A stretch of DNA of 44,125 bases, taken from Methylobacterium cerastii. GTDB lineage: Bacteria > Pseudomonadota > Alphaproteobacteria > Rhizobiales > Beijerinckiaceae. The DNA is taken from contig NZ_BPQG01000065.1 in assembly GCF_022179125.1 (NCBI RefSeq), forward strand, positions 1-44,125, given 5' to 3'. The notes beneath the pieces are model-generated. The model did not search any database, had not been told where the DNA came from, and saw only the letters and a list, made by a program, of their open reading frames with translations. Below are positions 36,538 to 44,125 of this stretch, piece by piece. Numbering within the stretch: position 1 is the stretch's first letter; each line of letters begins with the position of its first letter. Position numbers and translations under genes: made by a program.

Positions 36538-37005
36538 ATGACCTGCATCCGATCGAAGAGCGTGAAGGCCCTGGCAATCTCGGCAGTCGTCGCGGCGAGC
36601 CTGACAAGCACCGCCTCCGCCGACTGCCTGCGGCGGGTCTACAACCGCTCGACCGCCGTGCTGGTGGCGAGCCAGGACGGAGGCCCCGCCTTCGTCGTCC
36701 CGCCGGGGCGTTCGGCCACCGTGCGCCTGTCGCGGCCCGGGCAGATCGACCTGACGGCGTACTGCTCATCGGTGGACCGCTTCGGACGCCCGGTCGCCGG
36801 CGGACGGGAGGCCGCAAGGCTCCACTTGGATTACGAGGCGGTGCTCGACCGCTGCTTCATGAAGTTCGGCGACGGGTTCTTCCAGCCGGAGCTCGGCCCG
36901 GGCTTCTTCGGGACGACGAATACGGCGCCCTTCACCGTGAACAACCCGAAGCAGGGCGACGTCGTCCTCGGACCTTCCGGTGCCATCTGCTCGCCGGAGA
37001 ACTGA
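36538..37005 (+). CDS. Exported cysteine-containing protein, unknown function
   Basis: This 155-residue protein has a signal peptide (ALAISAVVAASLTSTASA), and the mature part starts DCLRRVYNRS. Four or five cysteines (near 30, 81, 111 and 152) could form disulfides in the periplasm. The beta-rich middle (ATVRLSRPGQIDLTAYC) and the FGDGFFQPELGPGFFG stretch have no known domain. The Met at 36538 is chosen because the signal peptide begins there; a longer in-frame start at 36430 lacks one. Confidence 0.65.
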   Translation: MTCIRSKSVKALAISAVVAASLTSTASADCLRRVYNRSTAVLVASQDGGPAFVVPPGRSATVRLSRPGQIDLTAYCSSVDRFGRPVAGGREAARLHLDYEAVLDRCFMKFGDGFFQPELGPGFFGTTNTAPFTVNNPKQGDVVLGPSGAICSPEN

Positions 37006-37076
37006 GCGCGTCTCTGGCCGTTCTTATGAGGAGATCTGTACCGGTCTCGACCTGTGGCGTATTGATGGGACCGAAC

Positions 37077-37403
37077 ATGACCGAGCAACACGGGGACGCA
37101 ACACAGATGTCCGAGGTCCTGCGCCTCATCGGAACCTTGTCCGACGAGGTGCTCGATGCCCAGATCATGAAGCGGCCGGTGCCGGCGGTCCAGGTCGCGG
37201 CGTTGGCGGACGCGGCGCGCCTCCTGCAGGACCACGACATCGCCCTGCCGCCGATGCTGCTCCAGGTGCTGCATGGGCTCGATCGCGACGGTGTTTCGCC
37301 GACCGGCGACTCGGACGATGACACGTCGGATGCGCCGGACGAGGCGGATCCGGCCAAAGGCCTCAAGAGGTTCCTGCGGCCGTTTCGGAACTCTCGTTCC
37401 TAG
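37077..37403 (+). CDS. Hypothetical protein
   Basis: This 108-residue cytosolic protein has a helical core (MSEVLRLIGTLSDEVLDAQI and VAALADAARLLQDHDIAL) and an acidic Asp-rich linker ending in basic residues. No family is recognised. Starts at 37026, 37065 and 37077 are possible; the last has GGGA seven bases upstream. Confidence 0.5.
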   Translation: MTEQHGDATQMSEVLRLIGTLSDEVLDAQIMKRPVPAVQVAALADAARLLQDHDIALPPMLLQVLHGLDRDGVSPTGDSDDDTSDAPDEADPAKGLKRFLRPFRNSRS

Positions 37404-37436
37404 GTCGGCTTCTCTCGGCACACACTGGGAGAAGAC

Positions 37437-37736
37437 ATGACCAAGATCACCACGCTTTCCGGCGCCGCCGCGATCCTGATGCTGACGGCCGGCGCGTCCT
37501 TCGCCGCCCCTTGCGCGGTAGGCACGACCACCAACAACCAGGGCGCGTCGTCCTCCGCCGACAAGAGCTCGTTGGCCGACGGCACCTCGACCGCCAAGAC
37601 CACACCCGGCGCGAAGGCCGAGACGCCCGGAACGGTCGGCGCCCTGAACAACGTCGGCGCCGGCACCAAGCCGGCCGACGGCGAGCAGAAGCCGGCGGAA
37701 GGCAAGGTGGTGAAGCCGGGCAGCAACGACTGCTGA
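37437..37736 (+). CDS. Small exported low-complexity protein
   Basis: This 99-residue protein has a signal peptide (LSGAAAILMLTAGASFA). The mature tail is Thr/Ser/Ala/Gly/Lys-rich with only two cysteines (near its start and at its last residue), probably flexible and periplasmic. GGGAG lies close before the ATG. A clear intrinsic terminator follows 35 bp downstream, so the transcript ends here. Confidence 0.7.
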   Translation: MTKITTLSGAAAILMLTAGASFAAPCAVGTTTNNQGASSSADKSSLADGTSTAKTTPGAKAETPGTVGALNNVGAGTKPADGEQKPAEGKVVKPGSNDC

Positions 37737-37770
37737 CCACCGTCGAACGGCCTTTTTCGATCGTCCGATG

Positions 37771-37801
37771 GCCCTGCCGGTCTCGCCCGGCAGGGCTTTT
37801 T
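37771..37801 (+). terminator. Intrinsic terminator
   Basis: GCCCTGCCGG (37771-37780) pairs perfectly with CCGGCAGGGC (37787-37796) around a six-base loop. It is followed at once by TTTTT, G and TTT. It lies 35 bp after the stop of the small exported protein gene, in the right orientation. Confidence 0.92.
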
Positions 37802-38070
37802 GTTTGTGCGCCGGACCGATCAAGGCCGCTTGCGGGGCCGACGCGACGGGTCTCGCCGGAGCTTCACGAGGCGGTCATGCCGGCGGGCGTACAAGCCTCA
37901 GCGTCCGCACCGTGCGACGCCCGGGTTCGCCGGAATCCCGCCGTCGACGAGGACGGACAGATCGCCGCGCGGCATGCATCCTTGCTGCACTGCAGCACGG
38001 CGCGCCCCATCTCTGGTGCAACGCAGTCATGGACCGTCGCACCCCGGTGCGCCCGACCCGGAGAGCCACC
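37797..38070. other. Intergenic region after the terminator
   Basis: Between the terminator and the next small gene I see no convincing frame. The promoter of the downstream small gene should be here; GGAGAG at about 38060 is its ribosome site. Confidence 0.4.
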
Positions 38071-38256
38071 ATGTCGAACCTCGAACACCGCGCCGCCGCA
38101 CGGATCGCCCCTGGATCCGCCTCGGTGCCGCCGCTCGTCCCAAAGCACATCCGTGAGCAGTACGGCACGGCGCTGACCCGCATCCCGCACATCGCGCTCG
38201 GCGCCCGAAAGGTCACGACCAGCAAGGCCCTGCCCGCCGTCGGATCGTTCGGCTGA
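38071..38256 (+). CDS. Small hypothetical protein
   Basis: This 61-residue basic protein (EHRAAARIAPGSASVPPLVP, then REQYGTALTRIPHIALGARK) has no cysteine or membrane segment. GGAGAG lies six bases before the ATG. The family is not recognised; the well-placed ribosome site and protein-like sequence support it as a real gene. Confidence 0.5.
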   Translation: MSNLEHRAAARIAPGSASVPPLVPKHIREQYGTALTRIPHIALGARKVTTSKALPAVGSFG

Positions 38257-38349
38257 GGGGAGATTTTCGCCGACGCTTCCGGACCGGCGCGCGGTATCCC
38301 GGATCGCGGCTACGTCGGAGTCGCCGAGTGATCCGGGACCTTTCGACGG

Positions 38350-38646
38350 GTGCGCCGGTTGATCAGCGCCGCGTCCGTCAGCGGCCTGGAGTACGCCGTG
38401 TACAATCCCTTCTTCTCGTCGATGATGCTCGCCTTCGAAGCCCAGAAGGTCGTCGAGCTTCGCCTTGTCCGGCTCGCCTGGGGCGGCCGCGAAGGCACGG
38501 CCGAGATGCAGTCGATGGTGGTCGAGAAGATCCAAGCGGGCATCGAGGCCGCCGGCACGCTGATGATGGGCGGCTCGCCCGAGGTCGTGATCGCGCGATA
38601 CCGCGAGCACGTAGCCCAAAATACCAAGCGGCTGATGGCGGCGTAG
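38350..38646 (+). CDS. Conserved hypothetical helical protein
   Basis: This 98-residue mostly helical protein contains AFEAQKVVELRLVRLAWGG, EMQSMVVEKIQAGIEAA and GGSPEVVIARYREHVAQN. The pattern resembles small phasin-like or antitoxin-sized helical proteins frequent in Methylobacterium, but no named family is certain. The start is a GTG at 38350; an internal Met (MMLAFEAQK) would give the conserved core only. Confidence 0.6.
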   Translation: MRRLISAASVSGLEYAVYNPFFSSMMLAFEAQKVVELRLVRLAWGGREGTAEMQSMVVEKIQAGIEAAGTLMMGGSPEVVIARYREHVAQNTKRLMAA

Positions 38647-39123
38647 GCTTCGAATCGGGCGGCCGGCACCGGACCGGCCGATCACAGAGCGCCGTGATCG
38701 GGCTCCCGCGCGGGGCATCGGGAGGCCTCGTCGGCGCTGATCGCCGAGACACCGCGGGATAGGCCGCGAGCTTTTCCCGTGACGACGGGACTGGCGCCGT
38801 CCTTCCCTTGCGACATCCCTGCTTCAACCAGGCATTGCAGATTTAACTTATGATAACGTAGAGACGCGAGGGCTTCGCTATGCGGCTCGAAGGACGGGCC
38901 GGTCGCAATCTCTGGTTGGCCAATCGGGATACCCGCCCCTTCGCCCATCGGAGACGACGTTGCCCTGCGCTCATTTCGCCCGCGAGGATGGCGACAGCTG
39001 GACCGATGTGAGCGGGAGCGGCGAGTTCCGCGCGCTTCGACCTTTCGGCCGACGCACCCGGATCTCCGGGGATGCCGGGCGTCCGATGTCCGCGCGGGCG
39101 CCGCGCCTCGGATCGATCCGCTG
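38647..39123. other. Intergenic region upstream of the Crp/Fnr gene
   Basis: No gene is recognised in this 477-bp region. A local AT-rich patch near 38838-38866 (TTTAACTTATGATAACG) is the best place for the promoter of the downstream regulator. Longer frames here are shadows. Confidence 0.45.
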
Positions 39124-39861
39124 GTGAGCGACGCGCTCGGCTCCGACCAGTCGCCGCCCGCGCTGCTGATCCGCAAACTGGCGAGCACCGCGCAGCTCTC
39201 GGATAGGGATCGTGGCGCGATCGGGATGCTGCCATTCGCGGTCCTCACCTTCCCGGGGCGCACCAGCATCGTCCACGAGGGTGATGCGCCCAAGCAGTGC
39301 TGCCTGATCCTGGACGGGTGGGCCTATCGCTGCCGCACCCTCGCCAACGGGCAGCGCCAGATCTTCGCGTTCTACGTGCCCGGCGACATGCCGGACATCG
39401 AGAGCCTGCACCTGCACGTGATGGACCAGGGCCTCGTGGCGATCGCCCAGACCACGGTGGCCTTCGTCGCGCACAAGGACATGCGCGCCCTGATCCAGAG
39501 CAACACCAACGTCGCGATGGCCCTGTGGCGCGACACCCTGATCGACGCCACCCGCTGCCGCGAGCGGGTGATCAGCCTCGGCCGGCGGCAGGCCGTCGGC
39601 CGGATGGCGCACCTGTTCTGCGAGATGTACGTCCGCCTGCGGACGGTCGCCCTGGCGGACGACCTGCGCTACCTGCTGCCGCTGACCCAGGCCGAACTGG
39701 CGGACGCGTTGGGCCTGTCGTCGGTGCACGCGAACCGCTCGTTGCAGGAACTCAGGAAGATGGGGCTGGTCACGCTCCACCGCCGCGAGCTGATCATTCA
39801 GGACTGGAGCGGGCTCGCGACGACTGCGGAGTTCGACCCGTCCTACCTTCACCTGATCTGA
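39124..39861 (+). CDS. Crp/Fnr-family transcriptional regulator
   Basis: The cyclic-nucleotide-binding-like domain covers about residues 25-150 of this 245-residue protein (IVHEGDAPKQCCLILDGWAY and IFAFYVPGDMPDIESLH). A C-terminal winged helix carries LPLTQAELADALGLSSVHANRSLQELRKMG. There is no Cys cluster of the FNR [4Fe-4S] type, so oxygen sensing by that route is unlikely. The class fits the many rhizobial Crp/Fnr regulators responding to stress or low oxygen. The start is a GTG. Targets are unknown. Confidence 0.85.
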   Translation: MSDALGSDQSPPALLIRKLASTAQLSDRDRGAIGMLPFAVLTFPGRTSIVHEGDAPKQCCLILDGWAYRCRTLANGQRQIFAFYVPGDMPDIESLHLHVMDQGLVAIAQTTVAFVAHKDMRALIQSNTNVAMALWRDTLIDATRCRERVISLGRRQAVGRMAHLFCEMYVRLRTVALADDLRYLLPLTQAELADALGLSSVHANRSLQELRKMGLVTLHRRELIIQDWSGLATTAEFDPSYLHLI

Positions 39862-39972
39862 CGATCCGGGCTGCGGATGGCGAGCGGTCGGTCGGCGCAT
39901 CGGGCGGGGGTGATACGGCGCGGACGGGCCGGTGCAGCCGCCTACACGAACGTGCCGCGCCGGCGGCCGGGA

Positions 39973-40248
39973 TCATTGGGTTTGACGGCGCAGGGCGTGG
40001 ATCGTTTCGACCGCGGACGAGCCGGAGGTTTCGATGTGGCAGACGAGGCGCAGCGTGAGCAGCGTGGAGTCGGCGTCGCGGATCGTCACCACGATGAAGC
40101 CACCGCGTCCGTCGCCATCGAGGTCGGAGACGTAGCGAGCTGCGCACGAGATCGCGTGCGCCCGCGCCGCCTCGATGTCCGACAGCTCCGTGCCCGCCTC
40201 GTCCCGGAGGTCGATGCCGTCATGGATGTCGAAGTAGTATCGGACCAT
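39973..40248 (-). CDS. DUF6894 family protein
   Basis: This 91-residue protein has the typical start VRYYFDIHDGIDLRDEAGTE followed by LSDIEAARAHAI, and a beta-rich C-terminus ending near LVCHIETSG. DUF6894 proteins are numerous in rhizobiales and are of unknown function. The Met at 40248 matches the family start; a Met six codons earlier (40266) is also possible. Confidence 0.75.
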   Translation of the reverse strand: MVRYYFDIHDGIDLRDEAGTELSDIEAARAHAISCAARYVSDLDGDGRGGFIVVTIRDADSTLLTLRLVCHIETSGSSAVETIHALRRQTQ

Positions 40249-40387
40249 GCTCCCCCCGGCATACATCGCTAACCTATGTAAACAGAGTCCTCGACACCGA
40301 GCACTCTGGCAGGATATGACCCATATTGGTGATGGGCAGGACTAGCCTTATGCATCGAACGACGCAAGATGTAACCCCACGGTCACA

Positions 40388-40573
40388 ATGGCGATAGAGG
40401 TCAAGGTGCAGGAAGAGACCATTGGCGCCATTGGCGACGCCGTCGACCTGCTGATACAGGCTCGCGAGCGGCTTGAAGCGCATACGTCGTCGAAGACGCG
40501 CCTACTCCTCGACATGCTTCTTCTGGATCTTGCCGAACAGTTGGCTGCTTTCGCCGAAGAGGCAAAGCATTGA
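40388..40573 (+). CDS. Small helical hypothetical protein
   Basis: This 61-residue amphipathic protein (AIGDAVDLLIQARERLEAH and LLLDMLLLDLAEQLAAFAEEA) is probably two helices. No obvious ribosome site precedes the ATG, but base composition and residue use look protein-like. Function unknown. Confidence 0.4.
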   Translation: MAIEVKVQEETIGAIGDAVDLLIQARERLEAHTSSKTRLLLDMLLLDLAEQLAAFAEEAKH

Positions 40574-41115
40574 CGGCAGGTGGACCGATTTTTCGCCGGC
40601 ATATCGTCCGAATCGGATTCACTTATGACGCTTTCGGCGAAGTCGAGGGTGTCTAACGTGAGGCGCGCGCCTCCCGTGATGCGAATGCCCCCGCTTTGCT
40701 CAAGTGCCTTTCCCCTTCGGCGGGCGCGAACGACGTTCAAGACGCTCAGAAGCATAGAGTGCGAAGAGAACGCAGCTTTAACGAAGCCTTTACTACGACG
40801 AGGGATAACCAAGAAAACAACCCTCGATTGCGTCTGGCCGATGTACCTCCCGCTGATCGCCGCACTGATGATGCCCTGCGCCCTCATGGTGGTCGCGGTC
40901 TCGGTTGCCGGTCGCGGAGACCCTGACGACCGGTGGACCAAACTATCCCACTCCACTCGTCGCCTGATGGACCTGTAGGCCGAGCATGCCGCCTCTCGCG
41001 AGCCACACCTCGCGCCGTAGACTTTCGTCCGGCGACGAACCGGCGTTTCGTTTACGGCGCGTTAACCATTGCAACCGGAAGTTGATATTACAGGTTCTCG
41101 AAGACAGGTGATCAC
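40574..41115. other. Region with at most one doubtful small membrane protein
   Basis: This 542-bp stretch has lower GC than its surroundings. The only protein-like piece is a 45-codon frame at 40841-40978 with one hydrophobic segment (LPLIAALMMPCALMVVAVSV) followed by a polar tail and no clear ribosome site. The rest, including AT-rich sequence near 41045-41100, probably holds the promoter of the next pair. Confidence 0.35.
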
Positions 41116-41403
41116 GTGGCTGGTCTTGCGCAACTCGAAGAACAGGCGGTGGAGAGGCTGACGCTCCGTCTTGTCGAGGACGCCTATTACGACCTCGCGG
41201 CGGTGGTGCAGGCGGCCAAACCCCAGGCCGCGGCCGCGCTCCTGGCGGTGATGGAGCAACGGGTGACCGACGTCCTCACCCTCCTGTGCCGGACCCGGTC
41301 CGAAGGCGAGCGCTCGGAGGTGATCGCGCTCGCGGTCGGCGAGCGCATCGCCGAGATCATGGACCAGGCGCATGGACGCCCGTCGCACGTCCGCGCCGCC
41401 TAG
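41116..41403 (+). CDS. Hypothetical helical protein, first of a pair
   Basis: This is a 95-residue helical protein (LAQLEEQAVERLTLRLVEDA, VVQAAKPQAAAALLAVME). The start is a GTG with an AG-rich site upstream. The next gene, of similar size, starts 12 bp after its stop. Neither has a known domain. Both look like small cytosolic helix bundles. Confidence 0.6.
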   Translation: MAGLAQLEEQAVERLTLRLVEDAYYDLAAVVQAAKPQAAAALLAVMEQRVTDVLTLLCRTRSEGERSEVIALAVGERIAEIMDQAHGRPSHVRAA

Positions 41404-41415
41404 GGAGATCGCATC

Positions 41416-41724
41416 ATGACCGTCGACCGCAGCGCCGGCTTCGAGAAACGAGCCGTCGAAGGTTTCCTCGGCGTCGCCTTGCAGGTCGCCCTGGTCCGCC
41501 TCGGCGAACTCTCGGGTGGACGGGCCGAAGAGGCGCTCGACCATTACGAGCATTCGCTCGTCCAAGCCCTTCGAGGTTTGACCGGGCCCGAGGGAGCGAA
41601 GCTATCGACGAAGACCGCAGTCGAGGATACGATCGTGATCCTGCGCCGGGCGATCGACCGCGCCAGCCGGACGATCGCGGAAGGCGAAGCTTCGACGATG
41701 CGGCGCTCGCCGATCGCAGCCTGA
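41416..41724 (+). CDS. Hypothetical helical protein, second of a pair
   Basis: This 102-residue protein has helices EKRAVEGFLGVALQVALVRL, EEALDHYEHSLVQALRGL and EDTIVILRRAIDRASRT. GGGAG precedes the ATG, and the gene is clearly cotranscribed with the preceding small gene. No domain is recognised. Confidence 0.6.
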   Translation: MTVDRSAGFEKRAVEGFLGVALQVALVRLGELSGGRAEEALDHYEHSLVQALRGLTGPEGAKLSTKTAVEDTIVILRRAIDRASRTIAEGEASTMRRSPIAA

Positions 41725-42098
41725 CCGATCACCGATCGGCCGTAGGCCAGCAGAGTGATCGCAGGTCGCAGCCGGATGAGATCGACCGCGGGCGACGATG
41801 CCTTTTCTCTCACGTTCGCTGCTTGCAACGTCGCGAGAGGTGTTGGTCAGCGCAGTAAACGCTTGCAGCGAACGGACCGCGCGGAGCCCGCCTGCGGCGG
41901 AGGACGAATACTGACGGCGGGTCGCAACAGTAGCATCTGCGCAGGCACAGCGACCGGCTAACGGTCAAGCTATGTCGAATTTGCAACCCCGGGTTGATCT
42001 CAGGTGTGAAACTCAATCGCGCGCAATGCGTATTGGGTCGTGTCCGGACCGGCGACGACGCCGGCTCGGCTTCCTCCGACCTGAAAGCGACCGTTCCG
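41725..42098. other. Intergenic region upstream of the Xre gene
   Basis: No gene or RNA is recognised here. An in-frame extension of the regulator could begin at 41994, but that part has no protein-like character, so the stretch is taken as promoter region. Confidence 0.4.
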
Positions 42099-42509
42099 AT
42101 GATGCCCACGCATGCGCCGAAGCTCACCACCGATGGCGATCGGTCGATCGGAAGCCGCATCGCGGCGTATCGGACGGCGCAGGGCCTGAGCCAGACTGCG
42201 CTCGGTCAGGCTCTCGGGGTGACGTTCCAGCAGGTCCAGAAATACGAGAAGGGCCGCAACCGCGTGGGCGCCGCCCGCCTTCAGGCGATCGCCGACTTTC
42301 TCGGCGTACCGGTCTCGACCTTCTTCGATGAGCCGGCCGAGGCCGTCGACGGACGCGAGTCGATCCAGCACCTGCTGCAGGACCCGGAGGTGATGAGCCT
42401 GGTCCGGACCTTCGCCGGCATCTCCGACGCGGCGACGCGCCGCAACGTTCTCGCCATCGTCAAGGCCGCCGCCAGCCTCGCAACCACTCCTCCGGCGTCG
42501 GTCGAGTGA
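42099..42509 (+). CDS. Xre-family helix-turn-helix regulator
   Basis: Residues 15-70 of this 136-residue DNA-binding protein are a Cro/CI-type helix-turn-helix (IGSRIAAYRTAQGLSQTALGQALGVTFQQVQKYEKGRNRVG), followed by FLGVPVSTFFDEP and a helical C-terminus. This is the type of small regulator very common in rhizobiales. The double Met at 42099 is taken as start. No toxin gene is adjacent. Confidence 0.82.
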   Translation: MMPTHAPKLTTDGDRSIGSRIAAYRTAQGLSQTALGQALGVTFQQVQKYEKGRNRVGAARLQAIADFLGVPVSTFFDEPAEAVDGRESIQHLLQDPEVMSLVRTFAGISDAATRRNVLAIVKAAASLATTPPASVE

Positions 42510-42843
42510 TGCGGCTCCGACCGCGGCGGGTTCGGGGTGTCGGACGGTACAACCGACTTTTCAGTCGTCGCGCGTTGAACGCGTACAGCCTCACAAATTA
42601 TCTTTTAGTCCCAGACAAGATATTTTTGATACTGCGCCGCCGTTTTATTGCCATGTGCGCGCAGCGCATGGCGTGACTTGGTCTTCGATGGACGAATGCG
42701 GTCGAAGGGCGGCAGTATAAAAGAAGAACTACGAATTTCCTGCATTATGTTGCGTTGCAAAATCCGCATATCGCACCGCACCATTTCCGTGTTTCAATCT
42801 CTTGGTCGGTCGGCTCTGCAGGCGACCCAACCGGAGATTCGTC
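42510..42843. other. AT-richer intergenic region with promoter-like sequence
   Basis: This stretch has several short hairpins (for example CGACTTTTCAGTCG near 42550) and AT-rich sequence near 42590-42650, unlike its surroundings. No gene is seen. It probably holds the promoter of the small exported protein downstream. Confidence 0.4.
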
Positions 42844-43086
42844 ATGCGCTTCACCCACGCCCTCACCGTTGTCGCCCTCGTTTCGGCGCCCTTCGTCGCC
42901 GGCACCGCGATGGCCGGCGAGCCGCTCAACCTCACCCCGCCGCTCTACCGCGAGCAGGCCCGGACGATCCGGCAGACCCGCGCGACCAGCGACATGCTCA
43001 CCACGCCGCAGCCGGTCATCGCCGCCAAGCCCGTCGAGGCCCGCCGCGTCGTCGAGGTGGTCGCCGAGGCCAGCGCCGCCCGCTGA
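42844..43086 (+). CDS. Small exported hypothetical protein
   Basis: This 80-residue protein has a signal peptide (ALTVVALVSAPFVAGTAMA) and a short polar mature part (LNLTPPLYREQARTIRQTR, then a Val/Ala/Arg-rich tail). GGAG lies eight bases before the ATG. It is probably periplasmic; function unknown. Confidence 0.68.
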   Translation: MRFTHALTVVALVSAPFVAGTAMAGEPLNLTPPLYREQARTIRQTRATSDMLTTPQPVIAAKPVEARRVVEVVAEASAAR

Positions 43087-43968
43087 TCCCGCGATCGGAC
43101 GGCCGACGCGGCTCCTCGAACGAGCCCGCGGCCACCTTGCGCCGGAACACCGCCCGCCTCCGGCGCGGGCGGGGCTCCGGCCTATCGCGTTTGACGGTCT
43201 GAATATTCTACGCACGGCGCGGCCGGTCTCTTCCGCGAAGGAGACCGCGTCGATCGCAAATCCGTAGCGCGGAACCTCGCCCTATCGGATCTGCCGTTGC
43301 GCGGCCTCCCGCCCGGCAGCAGCGTGGAACCGAAAACGAAGACGTGATCGTCACGCTGGGGTCGGTCGCGCGCCCGAGGACGTGCCGAACGCAGGACGTG
43401 GCCTCGGCCGTCGAGCACGACGGTTAGGCGGTCGCCGCCCCGCAGCACTTCCCAAAATTTCTTCTCGCGTGAAGCCGATCCGAGCCGGGCGTTTGACCCT
43501 CGGAACGAGGACCGGCGCAAGGCTTAAGGCCCCTTGCAAGCTTGCGGCGCGCCTTGGGATTGGGAAGGCCCGAGTACGGTTCTGGGACCGGGTCCCGCCC
43601 ATCGCCCCGGCGCTCGCCTCCGCCATCCAACCGCACAAGCACATGACGGTCGAAGCCGGCGGCAAACTTTGGTTCTGTCTGCGCCGACCGCGCACCTGCC
43701 TACGCAAGCCCGAATTGGGGCGGCTCCGCTGAAATCATGGATCAAGTGGCGACCGAGACCGTCGGCTCGGACCCGAATCGGCAACGGACCGCACGCCGCC
43801 CTCGCCATGCCGACCCATCCGCTTCTCGCCGAGGCGAAATGCCCGCGTCGGAAGTCCGCGGTCGTTTGGAGCTTATCCAGGCTGTCCGAGTTGCCCCCGG
43901 CATTTCCGATTTCGATGGCGACGCCCTGCGGCGGCCGTCGCCCCCCCCCCGCAACAGGTTCGGAGACC
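43087..43968. other. Long stretch without a recognised gene
   Basis: I could not support any coding sequence in this 882-bp region. Open frames are present on both strands but are Arg/Gly/Pro-rich and lack motifs. A run of ten C residues lies at 43941-43950, 18 bp before the next start. Decayed genes are possible but not identifiable by eye. Confidence 0.4.
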
Positions 43969-44125
43969 ATGATGGGACGACCTGGAGACCTCGACATGAG
44001 CCGACGCGACGTGGTCGCCACCGCGACCGCGGCGGCGGCCCTTTCCACTCTTCCCTCGGGCGCCCGCGCCGAGGGCGCCGCCACGGGCCAGCCGGTGCTT
44101 GCGACGGTGTCGTTCACGATCAACG
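43969..44125 (+). CDS. Tat-exported [2Fe-2S] subunit of a PaoA-like aldehyde oxidoreductase (partial)
   Basis: Only the N-terminal 52 codons are in the window. They show a twin-arginine signal (SRRDVVATATAAAALSTLPS, then ARAEG) and the start of a ferredoxin-like domain (LATVSFTIN), the opening of the iron-sulfur subunit of periplasmic xanthine-dehydrogenase-family enzymes. The expected cysteines lie beyond the window. Starts at 43969, 43972 and 43996 are in frame; the first has GGAG five bases upstream, the last GGAG nine bases upstream. FAD and molybdopterin subunits should follow outside the window. Confidence 0.6.
   Translation, partial: MMGRPGDLDMSRRDVVATATAAAALSTLPSGARAEGAATGQPVLATVSFTIN

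Noticed and set aside
43182-43740. Possible decayed gene on the minus strand
   Set aside because: Short protein-like patches appear in different frames, but I could not match them to a family or find consistent frameshifts.

Overview
The window reads as chromosomal DNA of a very GC-rich alphaproteobacterium. The mix of families points to Methylobacterium/Methylorubrum or a close relative. These include stand-alone receivers, a receiver-PAS-histidine kinase of the type common there, DUF1236, DUF2254, DUF2934 and DUF6894 proteins, and many small exported proteins. This is inferred from remembered family distribution; no search was run. No rRNA, tRNA or CRISPR array was seen.

Region 1 (1-9.3 kb) is partly decayed. 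It opens with a perfect palindrome and possible IS-end repeats, then a metallophosphoesterase. Next comes a minus-strand operon of a double-domain KaiC-like ATPase and a hybrid histidine kinase. The kinase gene carries two in-frame TAG codons and a 172-bp MITE-like insertion. A coupled pair (EEP-family phosphodiesterase and DUF2254 membrane protein) follows. After it lies a patchwork of broken genes: a headless receiver, a receiver fused to the tail of an AtuA-like protein, and an aldehyde dehydrogenase remnant.

Region 2 (9.4-21.1 kb) holds small conserved proteins, a WrbA-type quinone reductase, single-domain response regulators (one without its phosphoacceptor Asp), a DUF1236 protein and an Mfd-like translocase with a divergent RNA-polymerase-interaction segment. 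It ends with a coiled-coil/zinc-ribbon membrane protein, a DUF3829 protein and a small membrane protein.

Region 3 (21.3-32.1 kb) is a dense glycosyltransferase island. A tightly packed minus-strand operon runs sucrose-phosphate-synthase/HAD fusion, GT2, GT28-like, GT2, GT4. Two GT4 genes are divergent from it, followed by a zinc-ribbon GT2-like protein, a GT29/sialyl-motif-like protein and a GT8-like protein. No flippase, polymerase or nucleotide-sugar gene is present, so the product is probably a small glycoside or a decorated lipid or oligosaccharide.

Region 4 (32.1-36.4 kb) contains a divergent LysR/PACE-efflux pair, then an operon of a NrtR-like regulator with a degenerate Nudix box, a soluble SPFH protein and an NAD-kinase-like protein. 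A perfect 20-bp inverted repeat sits at the operon promoter. The last gene is preceded by 17-nt tandem repeats that form nested mini-ORFs. This is the strongest candidate for an undescribed system here.

Region 5 (36.5-44.1 kb) has small exported or hypothetical proteins, one clear intrinsic terminator, a Crp/Fnr regulator, a DUF6894 protein, an Xre regulator and, cut by the window end, the Tat-signal N-terminus of a PaoA-like [2Fe-2S] subunit.
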